A stretch of 64,000 nt of DNA from an uncultured Pseudomonadota bacterium (GTDB taxonomy: Bacteria > Myxococcota_A > UBA796 > SXON01), in assembly GCA_903844155.1 (NCBI GenBank), contig CAIMSU010000223.1, forward strand, positions 1-64,000, written 5' to 3'. Position numbers and translations under genes: made by a program. This document shows, piece after piece, positions 45,243 through 54,838 of this stretch (the stretch's first letter is position 1; every line of letters begins with the position of its first letter). The notes beneath the pieces are model-generated. The model did no database searches. It was not told the DNA's origin and saw only the letters and a program-made list of their open reading frames with translations.

Positions 45243-45257
45243 GGACAGAATTTGTCC
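45243..45257. promoter_or_regulatory. Short dyad in the trxB-queG intergenic region
   Basis: GGACA and TGTCC flank GAATT in the 158-base divergent spacer between trxB and queG. It could be an operator for one of the two genes. I see nothing else in this spacer. Confidence 0.25.
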
Positions 45258-45303
45258 GGGCCGGTTGGCGGACGTGGAGGTTGGCGCGGGGTTAGTTCGA
45301 GAC

Positions 45304-46308
45304 GTGGTTGATTTACGCAGCGACGTTTCCCGAACCGCTCGCGCGCTCGGCTTCGCGGACTGCCGCTTCGCGGACGCGCGCACCGGGCTCCCCGCCGAGC
45401 GCTTCCGGGCCTTCGTCGAAGCGAATCACCACGCCGCGATGGGCTGGCTGGCGACGAGCGAGGGCGACCGCGTCGACGTGCACAGGATCTTCCCGAGCGT
45501 CCGCTCCGTCGCGGTCCTGCGCATGGACTACGGCGGCATCGTCCCGCCCTCGCCCGGCCCCGGGTTTGGCCGCGTCGCGAGCTACGCGTGGGGGCGCGAC
45601 TACCACAACCTCATCGGGCGACGGTTGCGGAAGCTCCAGAATCGCATGAAGGAATCGCATCCAACTGTCCGTACCTACACGAGTATCGACAGTCGGCCGG
45701 TGTGGGAGCGGGCCTGGGCCGAGGCCGCTGGCATCGGGTACGCCGCGAAGAACGGAAACATCCTCACGCCCTCGCAAGGCGCCTACTACTTCATCGCCAC
45801 GGTGCTCCTCAGCGAGCCGATCGAGCCCGACGTCCCCGTCGCTGCGCGCTGCGGCGCATGCACCCGCTGCCTGCCCGCGTGCCCGACCGCCGCCCTCCCC
45901 GGCGACGGCAGCGTGACCGCCGAGCGCTGCATCTCCTACCTGACCATCGAGGAGCCGCGCGCCATCCCGGTAGACCTACGCGCCAAGCTGGGAAGTTGGG
46001 TGTTCGGGTGCGACGACTGCCAGGAGGTCTGCCCGCATGTCGGCGCCGAGCACCCCCCGGTGCCGCCCGAGCTCCAACCCCACAACGCCTGGCTCGATCT
46101 CGCGCGGATCCTCGACGCCGAAGACGACTGGTTGACGGCCGTGACGACGGGAACGCCGCTGCGGCGAGCGTCACCGCTGCGGCTGAAGCGAAACGCCGCG
46201 ATCGTGCTCGGGAATCAGCGAGTCGGGCGAGTTTCACTGGAGTCCGCCTCGCACCACCGCTCGGCGCTCGTCGCCGAAGCGGCCGAGTGGGCGTTGGAAC
46301 AGTGGTGA
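45304..46308 (+). CDS. queG: Epoxyqueuosine reductase
   Basis: A 334-residue cobalamin- and Fe-S-dependent enzyme for the last step of queuosine synthesis on tRNA. It carries two 4Fe-4S sets, CGACTRCLPACPTAAL and CDDCQEVCPH, and the N-terminal ALGFADCRF and HHAAMGWL features. I choose GTG 45304 because homology starts about 13 residues later and a TTAGTT sequence lies six bases upstream; a TTG at 45265 would add 13 residues. Its stop overlaps the next start by GTGA. Confidence 0.93.
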   Translation: MVDLRSDVSRTARALGFADCRFADARTGLPAERFRAFVEANHHAAMGWLATSEGDRVDVHRIFPSVRSVAVLRMDYGGIVPPSPGPGFGRVASYAWGRDYHNLIGRRLRKLQNRMKESHPTVRTYTSIDSRPVWERAWAEAAGIGYAAKNGNILTPSQGAYYFIATVLLSEPIEPDVPVAARCGACTRCLPACPTAALPGDGSVTAERCISYLTIEEPRAIPVDLRAKLGSWVFGCDDCQEVCPHVGAEHPPVPPELQPHNAWLDLARILDAEDDWLTAVTTGTPLRRASPLRLKRNAAIVLGNQRVGRVSLESASHHRSALVAEAAEWALEQW

Positions 46309-47126
46309 TCGCGCTCCTGAGCCTCCTCGCCTGCGCCCAGCAGCCCGCGCGCGACGTCCCGGTCGCCGTCAACCAATGGGTGTGGACGAAGGCCGACGTC
46401 CCCCTGCTCGCGTCCCTTCGCGCGACCCACCCGACCGCGGTCGCCGGTGTCCACGTCGCCACCATCCGGTATGGGGCGATGGACGCGGCGAACCCGGGCG
46501 AGGACCCAGCGGCCGTTCATGTCGATCTCGGCCTCCCGCCCACCGCGGTCCCCGCGCCCGTGGCTCTCGTCATCCGCATCGACGACAGCGTAAACGCCGC
46601 GTGGGACGCTGATCCTGGGCTGGTGGCCGACCTCGGCGACGCTCTCGGACGCATCCTCGCGCTGGCCCGCACGCGCGAAGTCGGCTGGTCTGAGGTGCAG
46701 ATCGACTACGACGTCCCCGTTCGGCGCCTGCCCGAGTGGGCCGCCGCGCTCAGCGCGCTGCAGCGCGGATCGTTGGCGGGCGAGACGGTGTGGGTCACCT
46801 CGCTCGTCAGCCACTTGCGCGCCCCCCGGTACGGCGAACTGATGCGTCCCCTCGTCGCTGGCGACATCGTGCAGGTCTTCGACACGGGCGACAACGCCGT
46901 CGCCGCCTCGGCGATCGCATCTCTCGCGAATGCCACCGCGGTCCCGTGGCGCCTCGGAGTCGGGGCGTTTGAGCGGGTGCATGGCGACGGCACCGTCGCG
47001 ACGTCGCACCGAGCCTGGTTTTCAAGCCTGGACACCGCCTGCCCCGCGCCACTTTGCACCGCCGTATGGGTCTTTCCCGGCGGGGAACCGTACGCAGACC
47101 TGCTCCCGGCGGCACCCGGACGTTAG
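46305..47126 (+). CDS. DUF3142-like lipoprotein
   Basis: A 273-residue lipoprotein with a short signal segment and lipobox (LSLLAC, Cys10). The body matches what I know of DUF3142: an early W-V-W motif (NQWVWTKADVP), LVIRIDDSV, EVQIDYDVPVRRL and a TIM-barrel-like pattern of alternating strands and helices. Function unknown. It starts at GTG 46305 inside the queG stop (46302 is a second option). A large exported protein follows after nine bases. Confidence 0.72.
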   Translation: MIALLSLLACAQQPARDVPVAVNQWVWTKADVPLLASLRATHPTAVAGVHVATIRYGAMDAANPGEDPAAVHVDLGLPPTAVPAPVALVIRIDDSVNAAWDADPGLVADLGDALGRILALARTREVGWSEVQIDYDVPVRRLPEWAAALSALQRGSLAGETVWVTSLVSHLRAPRYGELMRPLVAGDIVQVFDTGDNAVAASAIASLANATAVPWRLGVGAFERVHGDGTVATSHRAWFSSLDTACPAPLCTAVWVFPGGEPYADLLPAAPGR

Positions 47127-47135
47127 TTCACCGAC

Positions 47136-49157
47136 ATGCTCTCCCTCCTCACGCTCCTCGCCCTCGCCGTCCTCACCCCCTCGCCCGCCGAGGCCTGCGG
47201 CGGCCCCGACTCCCGCGAGCTGGATCTCCCCTTGCAACCGGTCTCAGCGCGCGCCAACGTCTGGCTCGACCCCTGGGATGGCGAGGCAGACAACCCCGAG
47301 CCCGTCACCCGCTTCCTCTACGCCTTCCGGGCCGCAAACCCGGATCTCTACGCCGCATTGGACGGCGCGAACACGATGGGCGCGATGGATCACGTCGGGG
47401 CAGCGGAGTCGGTCGTGCCACCCGCCGCCGGGAGCTTTCCCGAGCAGGTCATGCCCGCGACCGACCATTTTCACGCAGCCCTCGCAAAGGGAGACTACAA
47501 CGCCGCGAACACAGCCGCCGTCGCGATGGTCAAGGCGATCCTCGACCTGCCGGCGACGCTCGCCGAGCCCTACGGAGAGCAACTCCGCCTCGCCGTCGAG
47601 TTCATCGAGGTTCGACCAACGTTGACGGGCGTGCCGGCCGACGCCGTCGCCGCGTGGTTCGCCAACACCCACGCGTCTGCGATTGGGCTCCCCGTACCGC
47701 TCGCTGCGGTCGCCGCGGTGCGATCCACGGCGATGCAGGCTGCGAAGCCGGACCGAGCCAGCCCGCGTGCGGCCTCCTTGCGATGGCTGGCGATCCGGCA
47801 GGCCCTGAAGGTCGGCGTGCCGGACGGCTGGAGCGCGGACGACATCGCCACCGCCGCCGCGAAGACGGGCGATCCTGGCTTTTCCAGCCTGCAAAGCCAG
47901 CTTGACGGCTGGCTTCGGGACTACCCCGACCATCCGCTCGCGGACCTGGCGCGTCTCAAGAAGGTCCGGCTCTACTATCTGGCGAAAGACCCGGACAACG
48001 CCTGGAAGCTGCTCATCGCCATGTACCCGCGCCACCCCGCGCGCGTCGCCAACGAGCTGCGATTCCTGACGATGCAAGGGTCGATCCCCGCGAACCTCCC
48101 CGTCGGCACGCCGCCCGAGGCGCTCGTCGGCCTGCTCGACTCGCACCCCCTCGACGCGAACCAATGGACGACGCTGTGGGGACGTGCCCAGGCTGCGAAG
48201 GGTCAGCCCTGGGCGCTGCCTGTCGAGGAGAAGCTGCTGCTGCAATTGGTCGACGGTCCCGCCGACGATCCGCTGCCCGCCGCGTTTCCGGCTGTCGCAG
48301 CGGCACCGTCGCAGACCTGGGCGAAGCTCAGACTGCTCGTCCTCGCGGCCCGCCCCGCGTTGTCGACCAGCGCGGACTTCGCGGCTCAGCTCGCGCTCAT
48401 CGACGCCAAGGACCCGCTCCTGCCGCCGATCATCGCCCACGTCGCGCTCGCGCGCCACGACTGGGTCGGCGCGATCCGGACGCCCGGGCTGGCGCCGGCA
48501 AGCGTCCAGTACCTGATCCGCGTGCTCGCTCCGGAGGACGAACTCAAGAAGCTCGCGGATGACCCGGACAAGACCATTCGTTGGGAGGTGCGCCTATCGC
48601 TCGCGAGCCGGCAGCTCTCCCGAAACGGGGACTGGAACGCCGGTGCCGCGATGCTGGAGCCGGTCGACCCGGCCCGCGCGGTCCTGTGGCGCGACGCGGG
48701 CAAACTGGCCGCCTCCAACGACCCGAAACAGGTGCTCGCGTACGCACGGTTCCTGCGCGCGAACGGCGGCATGATCTTTGTCGGGAACGGGTACGAGGAC
48801 GTCGTGTGGTACCGCTCCCTGCCGGTCAGCGGCCCGCCCGAGCCCGGGGCCATCTACAATCACGCCGGCGTGACGCCGACCGACGAGTGGGCTGCGACAG
48901 ACGCGTGGTTGAAGCGGTCGTTCTCGACGTACTACGCGCTCGGCGCCTACGCGCGCTGGCTCGACCTGCTGCCGCCCGGGCACCCGCGCGGGTCCGCTCT
49001 AACGGACGACTACAAGGTGCTCGCCGAGGCAGACACCACGTACAACCTGCTCTTGAACTACGGGAGCGGCGACTACTACGCCTGGGCGCGGGCGCTCCCC
49101 GGGAGCCAGCCGGCGAAGGATGTTCGGCGGGTTGGACGGGTCATCAGGGCGAAGTAG
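47136..49157 (+). CDS. Large exported protein, helical-repeat type
   Basis: A 673-residue protein with a signal peptide (LLTLLALAVLTPSPAEA). The mature part is helical, with TPR/SEL-like alternation, Trp/Tyr-rich patches and no recognised catalytic motif. I do not recognise the family. Its neighbour is the DUF3142-like lipoprotein nine bases upstream, and the two are probably co-expressed and may act together in the periplasm. The 3' end overlaps the convergent membrane-protein gene by 14 bases. Confidence 0.7.
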   Translation: MLSLLTLLALAVLTPSPAEACGGPDSRELDLPLQPVSARANVWLDPWDGEADNPEPVTRFLYAFRAANPDLYAALDGANTMGAMDHVGAAESVVPPAAGSFPEQVMPATDHFHAALAKGDYNAANTAAVAMVKAILDLPATLAEPYGEQLRLAVEFIEVRPTLTGVPADAVAAWFANTHASAIGLPVPLAAVAAVRSTAMQAAKPDRASPRAASLRWLAIRQALKVGVPDGWSADDIATAAAKTGDPGFSSLQSQLDGWLRDYPDHPLADLARLKKVRLYYLAKDPDNAWKLLIAMYPRHPARVANELRFLTMQGSIPANLPVGTPPEALVGLLDSHPLDANQWTTLWGRAQAAKGQPWALPVEEKLLLQLVDGPADDPLPAAFPAVAAAPSQTWAKLRLLVLAARPALSTSADFAAQLALIDAKDPLLPPIIAHVALARHDWVGAIRTPGLAPASVQYLIRVLAPEDELKKLADDPDKTIRWEVRLSLASRQLSRNGDWNAGAAMLEPVDPARAVLWRDAGKLAASNDPKQVLAYARFLRANGGMIFVGNGYEDVVWYRSLPVSGPPEPGAIYNHAGVTPTDEWAATDAWLKRSFSTYYALGAYARWLDLLPPGHPRGSALTDDYKVLAEADTTYNLLLNYGSGDYYAWARALPGSQPAKDVRRVGRVIRAK

Positions 49158-51111
49158 GGCGCGAGGCGCCGGCGGGGAGGAGCAGGATCGGATGCTCCGC
49201 CCCCGCCATCGGGTCGAGCACCCCAGCCGCAAACGCCGTCCCCGCGTGGATCCCCTCGCAATCGCCAAGCGGGGCTCCGGGTTGCACACAGAACACCCCG
49301 GCACCGTACAGGACCTCGTCAGAATCGGCTTTTTCGAGGCCCGCGACGGCCAGTGTCAGGCAGTCGGTGGTGGCTTCGGGCTGCGGCTGTCGGCAGTTCT
49401 CGATCGCTGCGAGGCCGGCGGCGGCGCACAGGCGACACGGCTGGTCGGGCGAGAGGCCCGCCCGGAGCCGACGGACGGTGTCGGCCACGGCCCGAGCGGC
49501 GTTGGCCGGCGAGCGGTCGCGCGGGCGCGCCCTCCCCTTGTCCTGGTCGACGAGGCCGAAGCCGAGGTTCCAGGCCATGCCTCGCCCCTGGGCCGCGGTG
49601 GTGGCGTCAGCGTTCAGGCCGGACGTAGCGTCCCACAGCTCCGGCAGCGTCGTCGCCTGCGCGAACCCCTCGATGGCCGCCTCCGAGCCCATGCGGAAAA
49701 CGTCCCCCTCCAGCACCACGCGGCCGTCTTTCGCAGCCGCCGCCGCCCGATACCCCTCCATCCGTCGCAGCCACGACTCGGTTTTCGCGTCGGCAGAGTG
49801 CGCGCTGGCAAGGCGCGCGTCATCGAACCGCCAGACAGCGACGCTCGCAAAGTCTGCATGGTTCACCGCGGCGATCTCGGTGATCCCCGGCGTCAGGTGC
49901 GCCGTCCTCAGCGAGCGCGCCCAGCCGGCCAGGGACGGCCCCAGCATCAGCACGGCCACGGCCACGCCAAGCGCCCGTCGCCCTCCCCCCTGCTCGATCC
50001 CAACGCCCGCCGCGACACCCCCGATGACCAGCAAGACGTAGAACCACGGCGCATCGTAGCGGGTGTGGATGACGCCCGCGTGCCCGCCGACGTCCGCGAT
50101 CGGGAACGCGGAGGCGCAGTAGAAGAACGCGAACGCCCCCGCAATCGCCACCCACACGCGCCCGCCGCTGGGCCGACGGAAGAGCAGGAAGCAAGCAGCG
50201 ATCGCAGCTCCGACCAGCCACCCAGCGGTCTCGACGACCATGCCATCGAGCGTCCGGAACAGGTGCCCGGCGAGCACGTCGGCGTCGAACAACCCCCTCC
50301 CCCGGAGTAATCCTGCGTGAACGCCGGAAGCGAAGAGGTTCGCTCGGACGGAGAGGTCGTAGTACCCGGCGTCCCCACGGGCAGCAGGCACGGCCATCAG
50401 CCCGGCCCCGGCAGCGAGACCGAGGCCAAACGCGGGGATCCGAATCGCCGCGGGCCGACCCCGACTGTCACGGGTCATCGCCCACAAAGCGAGCGGGATG
50501 AGCACAACGGCAGCGTAGGCGAAGGTTCGGGTGAACCAGAACGAGACGCCGAGCCAGAGCCCCAGCGCCGCCCAGCCGCCAACCCCGCCGGTCCCCGTCA
50601 CCCCGAGCCGGACCGACAGCCACACGCCAATCGCCACGAACAACGCCGACTCCGAGTGGTTCCCCCAGAGCATCAGCGACACGTCCGAAAGCCCCACCGG
50701 CGCCACCGCCAGCAACACCAGGGAACCCCACGCCGCCGCGCGACCGATCCCGCGATCCACCGCCACGAACGTCCCGCACAACGTCGCCGCCGTCCAGGCC
50801 AACGCGATCCCCTTCCACGCGAGAAACGAATCGCCCGCGACGCCGAGCACTGGCGCGCCGAGCACGCCAAGGACCGTGCAACCGCCACAAAAGCTCTTGT
50901 ACTGCAGGTTCAGGAGCTGATCCCACATCCCCGCATGCCACGCGTACCAGGCGACCCCCGCCGTGTGCGCCTCCTCGGCGTTCCAGTAGGCGCGCGGGTT
51001 CGCGGCGAGCCGGCTCGCGTCCAACCCCAGCCGAAGCGCGACGAGGACCACGACGAGCGCCAAAGTCCGCAGCGTCGGCCGTTTCTTCGCGGTGAGGCCC
51101 TCCCCGGCCAC
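49144..51111 (-). CDS. Polytopic membrane protein, GT39/ArnT-like topology
   Basis: A 655-residue protein with roughly ten hydrophobic segments in the first 450 residues and a soluble Cys-containing C-terminal domain of about 200 residues. An early acidic pair in YWNAEEAHTAG resembles the first-loop acidic motif of GT-C glycosyltransferases that use polyprenyl-phosphate sugars. No firm family assignment. I start at GTG 51111, just beyond the antiporter stop; the frame is open further but would overlap that gene. Confidence 0.65.
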   Translation of the reverse strand: MAGEGLTAKKRPTLRTLALVVVLVALRLGLDASRLAANPRAYWNAEEAHTAGVAWYAWHAGMWDQLLNLQYKSFCGGCTVLGVLGAPVLGVAGDSFLAWKGIALAWTAATLCGTFVAVDRGIGRAAAWGSLVLLAVAPVGLSDVSLMLWGNHSESALFVAIGVWLSVRLGVTGTGGVGGWAALGLWLGVSFWFTRTFAYAAVVLIPLALWAMTRDSRGRPAAIRIPAFGLGLAAGAGLMAVPAARGDAGYYDLSVRANLFASGVHAGLLRGRGLFDADVLAGHLFRTLDGMVVETAGWLVGAAIAACFLLFRRPSGGRVWVAIAGAFAFFYCASAFPIADVGGHAGVIHTRYDAPWFYVLLVIGGVAAGVGIEQGGGRRALGVAVAVLMLGPSLAGWARSLRTAHLTPGITEIAAVNHADFASVAVWRFDDARLASAHSADAKTESWLRRMEGYRAAAAAKDGRVVLEGDVFRMGSEAAIEGFAQATTLPELWDATSGLNADATTAAQGRGMAWNLGFGLVDQDKGRARPRDRSPANAARAVADTVRRLRAGLSPDQPCRLCAAAGLAAIENCRQPQPEATTDCLTLAVAGLEKADSDEVLYGAGVFCVQPGAPLGDCEGIHAGTAFAAGVLDPMAGAEHPILLLPAGASRPTSP

Positions 51112-51113
51112 CG

Positions 51114-53111
51114 CTAGGACGCGCCCCGCACCGCCAGCAGCGTCGTCGCGATGCCCTGCCCGAGCCGCTCGCGATGCCACGGGGTCGGCGACGGGTCCAG
51201 GTCCCAGGTGGCGTTCATGCCGACCACCACGAGATCGTAGCCGCGCTCAGCCTCGGCGAGCAGGCCCTCTGTTCGATCGCCATCGGCCGCTCCGGGGGCT
51301 GCTGCGGGCTCCCAGCGCGTGACCGACGCCCCGCCGCGCTCAAGTTGGGCGGCCACGGTGGCCGCGGCGCGACCGTCCTCACTGTCGTCGACGGCGAGCA
51401 GCACGCGGTCGACGGCCACGAGCCCACGGTCGACGAGCACGCCCACCGGCAATTCGGCGCGGGCGACCACGTCGGCGACGACGCCGCCGAGCATCGATCG
51501 CTGCAGCAGTGGCCGATGGGACCCGAGCAGGATCAGCTCCACGCCGACCTCGTCGGCCACCCGGCAGATGTCACGCGCCGGCTTGGCCGACGGAAAACTC
51601 CGCGTTGCGACCGTGATCGCCAGCTCGGCGGCCCGCTCGTCCACCGACGAGAGTCCCTCCAGCGCCTCTCCCGGCGTTGCAGTCGACAGGTAGTTGGACG
51701 GTTTTTCGATGGGGAGCAGCCGCAACGCGAGGATGGGCTTGCCTCGGCCCCGCGAAAACCGCTCCGCGAACGTCACCATCGGTCCGCCGATGGTCGGGTC
51801 CGAGATGCAGAGGAGCACTGCCGGCGGGGTCACCGCAGGGGGTTTGGACGCCGTCGCCTCGGCCGCGCCCTTGGCGGCAAGCTCCCGCTCGATCTGGGCC
51901 CGCGGATAGACCCACTCCAACGCCGGCGACGTCATCATCGTCGTCACGATGGCCATGACCACCATCATCGCGAAGAGCTCGGGCGAGATGACCTTCAGGT
52001 CCAGCCCGATGTTCAGGACGATGAGCTGGATGAGGCCGCGCGTGTTCATGAGGATCCCGATGGCGCTCGACTCCTGCCAGGTCAGGCCGCTCGCGCGCGC
52101 GGCGACGAGGCTGCCGCCAAACTTGCCGACACAGGCGACGACGATGATGGCGGCGCAGACCGTCCATGCGCTCGTCGACGCCATCAACGTGAGGTCCGTC
52201 CGCAGGCCGCTGCACGCGAAATAGACGGGGAGGAGCACGATGATGACGACGTCTTCGAGCTTCTCCGCCAGCGCGCGGGTGAACCCGGACTCGCGCGGGG
52301 TGATGACACCCATCGCGAACGCGCCAAACAGCGCGTGGATGCCGATCAGCTCGGTGATCGCGGCACTGACGAACACCAGCAGGAACATGACCGCGAGCAG
52401 CCCCTGGGACGCGCCCTCCCGCGTGCGCTCGCCAATCCGCCCCAGCAGCGGCCGCACGAGCGTGAGCATGACGAGGACGTAGGCCGCGGCTTCGACCACG
52501 GTGAGGACGGCGCTCTCCGCCCCTTCGACCCGCGCCACCGCGACGACGAACGCGAGGATGCACCACGCGGTTACGTCGTTCACAGCAGCACAGGCAAGCG
52601 CGATGGCACCGATCCGCGTGCGGAGGGCCTGGCGCTCTGCCAGGATCCGCGCGAGCACCGGGAACGCGGTGATGCTCATCGCCACGCCGAGGAACAGCGC
52701 GAACGGCAGGAACGGCACGCCCGGCGGCGCGAACTGGACGTAGAGCGGCCACGCCAGGCCGATTCCCATGGCGAACGGCGCGGCGATGCTCGACGTGCTG
52801 ATGAACACGCTGGCGCGGCCCAACCCCTTGATCAGCGTCGCGTCAAACTCCAGTCCGACGAGGAACATGAACAGCACCAGCCCAAGCTGCCCGACGGCGT
52901 TCAGCGCCGGGAGCGAGTCCGGCGCCCAGAGCGCCGAAAGACCCGCCGGCCAGAGCACGCCAAGCAGCGAGGGGCCCAGCGCAACCCCTGCGATCACCTG
53001 CGCCACCACGGCCGGCTGCCCCACGCGCCGCGCCGCCAGCGCGAGGAGCTGACCGACCGCGACGATGACCAGGATCTGGACGAGCAGGGTGACTGTGGCG
53101 CTGGCGTGCAT
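51114..53111 (-). CDS. CPA2 (Kef/NapA-type) antiporter fused to UspA-like domains
   Basis: A 665-residue protein. The first 400 residues form a 12-13-helix monovalent cation:proton antiporter domain (GVALGPSLLG, FLVGLEFD, AMSITAFPVLARIL, NDVTAWCIL with an ND pair, MNTRGLIQLIVLNIGLD). The C-terminal 240 residues look like two universal-stress-protein folds, with the nucleotide-type GSHRPLLQRSMLGGVVADVVA and VLLAVDDSEDGRAAA. USP domains on such transporters may regulate them by nucleotide. It lies nine bases downstream of the aspartoacylase-like pair. Confidence 0.88.
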   Translation of the reverse strand: MHASATVTLLVQILVIVAVGQLLALAARRVGQPAVVAQVIAGVALGPSLLGVLWPAGLSALWAPDSLPALNAVGQLGLVLFMFLVGLEFDATLIKGLGRASVFISTSSIAAPFAMGIGLAWPLYVQFAPPGVPFLPFALFLGVAMSITAFPVLARILAERQALRTRIGAIALACAAVNDVTAWCILAFVVAVARVEGAESAVLTVVEAAAYVLVMLTLVRPLLGRIGERTREGASQGLLAVMFLLVFVSAAITELIGIHALFGAFAMGVITPRESGFTRALAEKLEDVVIIVLLPVYFACSGLRTDLTLMASTSAWTVCAAIIVVACVGKFGGSLVAARASGLTWQESSAIGILMNTRGLIQLIVLNIGLDLKVISPELFAMMVVMAIVTTMMTSPALEWVYPRAQIERELAAKGAAEATASKPPAVTPPAVLLCISDPTIGGPMVTFAERFSRGRGKPILALRLLPIEKPSNYLSTATPGEALEGLSSVDERAAELAITVATRSFPSAKPARDICRVADEVGVELILLGSHRPLLQRSMLGGVVADVVARAELPVGVLVDRGLVAVDRVLLAVDDSEDGRAAATVAAQLERGGASVTRWEPAAAPGAADGDRTEGLLAEAERGYDLVVVGMNATWDLDPSPTPWHRERLGQGIATTLLAVRGAS

Positions 53112-53120
53112 CGATCTCCG

Positions 53121-53999
53121 TCAGCCGACCGCGACCCGAACCAACAACTCGCGCGCGTTCACAAGCGGGTAGACGCGCGCTGAAAGGACGATTCCAGGCC
53201 GAAGGATGCGAACCTCCTCCACCGTGTCCCCACCGATCGGTGAGCGGACGACGCCGAGCACGGCACCCGCCCGAACGCGCTCGCCCACCCGGACCTCGGC
53301 GGCGAAGAACCCGGCGAAGCTCGATCGGTACTCATCGACCTGATCCGTTTCGAGCACCGGGTTCGCGGCCGATGCCTCCGGAGGCACCAGCCCCCGCGCG
53401 GCCAGGATCCGGACGATCGCCCGCGCGAGCTGCCGGGACGCATCTGCGGACAACACGCCCGCTTGTCCACCCCGCAACGTGAGCGCCGGTCGCGCCTCGG
53501 CCCGCCACGCGCCCATCAACCCGCCGTCAAAGTGCTTGCCAGCGCGCTTCCAGACGACCGGCAGCCCGCTCGCCCGGCCCGCCTCAAGCGCCCGCCCGTA
53601 CAGCGGCGTCCGAGCGTGGGGAAGTTCGTCCGTGACGCGATTGCCGCTTTGTACCTCGATGCACAGCTCGCCCGCGGTAGCGTCGACGACGGCCCCGGCG
53701 ACACGTCCGGCAGGGGACGTCGGCCCGCCCAGGAACGCAGCGTCCAACTCCTCGCCAAGGAACGTCTTTTCCCCGGTCTCAGCGCCCGGTGTGTTGACGC
53801 AGGGCAGCAAGTAGACCGCCCCGGAAGGCCGCTGCACGGCGAGCACACCGGCGACAAGGTTCACCGCGTGCATGCCGGTCACCTCGTCGCCGTCGATGCC
53901 CGCCACCACGCTGACCTGGGGCGCTCCGGACCCGTAGGCGAGGCGGTGGAGCCGGTAGGGCGGGCGGAGCGGCAGCGGCAGCTCAAAAACGACGCTCAT
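53121..53999 (-). CDS. Aspartoacylase/AstE-like protein lacking zinc ligands
   Basis: A 292-residue M14-type fold. The usual GxHGxE zinc motif reads GIDGDE (His lost, Glu kept), and the usual DLH reads IEVQ. NRVTDELPHAR still matches the substrate-binding segment. The C-terminal 70 residues form a lipoyl/biotinyl-like beta barrel (VGERVRAGAVLGVV), as in other family members. Catalysis as a zinc hydrolase is unlikely. It overlaps the upstream paralogue by ATGA. Confidence 0.75.
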   Translation of the reverse strand: MSVVFELPLPLRPPYRLHRLAYGSGAPQVSVVAGIDGDEVTGMHAVNLVAGVLAVQRPSGAVYLLPCVNTPGAETGEKTFLGEELDAAFLGGPTSPAGRVAGAVVDATAGELCIEVQSGNRVTDELPHARTPLYGRALEAGRASGLPVVWKRAGKHFDGGLMGAWRAEARPALTLRGGQAGVLSADASRQLARAIVRILAARGLVPPEASAANPVLETDQVDEYRSSFAGFFAAEVRVGERVRAGAVLGVVRSPIGGDTVEEVRILRPGIVLSARVYPLVNARELLVRVAVG

Positions 54000-54838
54000 G
54001 AGCCGCTCCCCGGCGGTGAACGGACGAGCCTGGCAAGCACAGACCCCACGTGGGCGGTCGGTTTGTCGCGGAGCGCGAGAACGGTACCGTCAGTCTGCGC
54101 GCAGATGCTGGCGCCATCGAGCTCGCCGAGAACGTCGCCCGCGACCACGCGAGCGCCGGGCAGCGCGCGAGGGATGAACACCCCCGCGGCCTCCGCAAAC
54201 GTCGTGAGCACGTCCACGCCTGCACGCTCGCCGAGCGGCCCCTCGACCCACGCGAGCACCGCCGCGACCAGGTTGGCAACGCCGGTCGGGTGCACACGGC
54301 CCGTCCGCCCACCGCGCAGGCGGATCGCACCCCACGCACCCGGCGAGCCGGCGGGCGCGCGGTCGGCGAGTCGCACGAGGGGCAGTTGCAACGCCGGCAC
54401 CTTCGCATCGGCCCAGACCTCGGCGTGGACCACCTCCCAGAGACCCGGGTCGGGGGCGCCAAGCTCGATGACCCGTTCGGCCTGCGAGAGATGCTCAAAG
54501 AGCGCCGCCGCGATCCGGTCGGGGGCGTGCCCGTTCGCATCGCCCGGCAGTCGAGCCGCAAAATCCACGTCCAAACCCGGCCATCGGTGCGACCCGTGGA
54601 GGACGGCGAGCGGGTTCAGGCACCCAAAAAGGATGACGGACCGGGGCGGCGGCTGCGCCGACCAGTGCGCGGCGAGGGCGAGGGCAGCGGCGACTCCCTC
54701 GGCAGCGTCGCCATGCAAGCCGGCGAGGACGATGGCTGAGGGCCCAGAGAGCGGCCCGAACGCCTGCCCGCCGACGGGCACGGCGTCCCCGCCGGGTAGT
54801 TCAATCTCGCCAAGCGGCACGCGCACTGCCGGCTTCAC
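53996..54838 (-). CDS. Second aspartoacylase/AstE-like protein lacking zinc ligands
   Basis: A 280-residue paralogue of the next gene. The zinc motif is GLHGDAAEG: His kept, but the HxxE glutamate replaced by Ala. The DLH position reads IELG. A C-terminal barrel with GARVVAGDVLGELDG is present. The pattern of loss is complementary to that in the downstream paralogue. The two genes share ATGA overlaps with each other and with the carboxylase-like gene upstream, pointing to one complex or pathway. Confidence 0.75.
   Translation of the reverse strand: MKPAVRVPLGEIELPGGDAVPVGGQAFGPLSGPSAIVLAGLHGDAAEGVAAALALAAHWSAQPPPRSVILFGCLNPLAVLHGSHRWPGLDVDFAARLPGDANGHAPDRIAAALFEHLSQAERVIELGAPDPGLWEVVHAEVWADAKVPALQLPLVRLADRAPAGSPGAWGAIRLRGGRTGRVHPTGVANLVAAVLAWVEGPLGERAGVDVLTTFAEAAGVFIPRALPGARVVAGDVLGELDGASICAQTDGTVLALRDKPTAHVGSVLARLVRSPPGSGS

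Noticed and set aside
51174-53183. 669-codon open frame antisense to the antiporter
   Set aside because: Composition is charged and repetitive, as expected from the antisense of a GC-rich membrane-protein gene.
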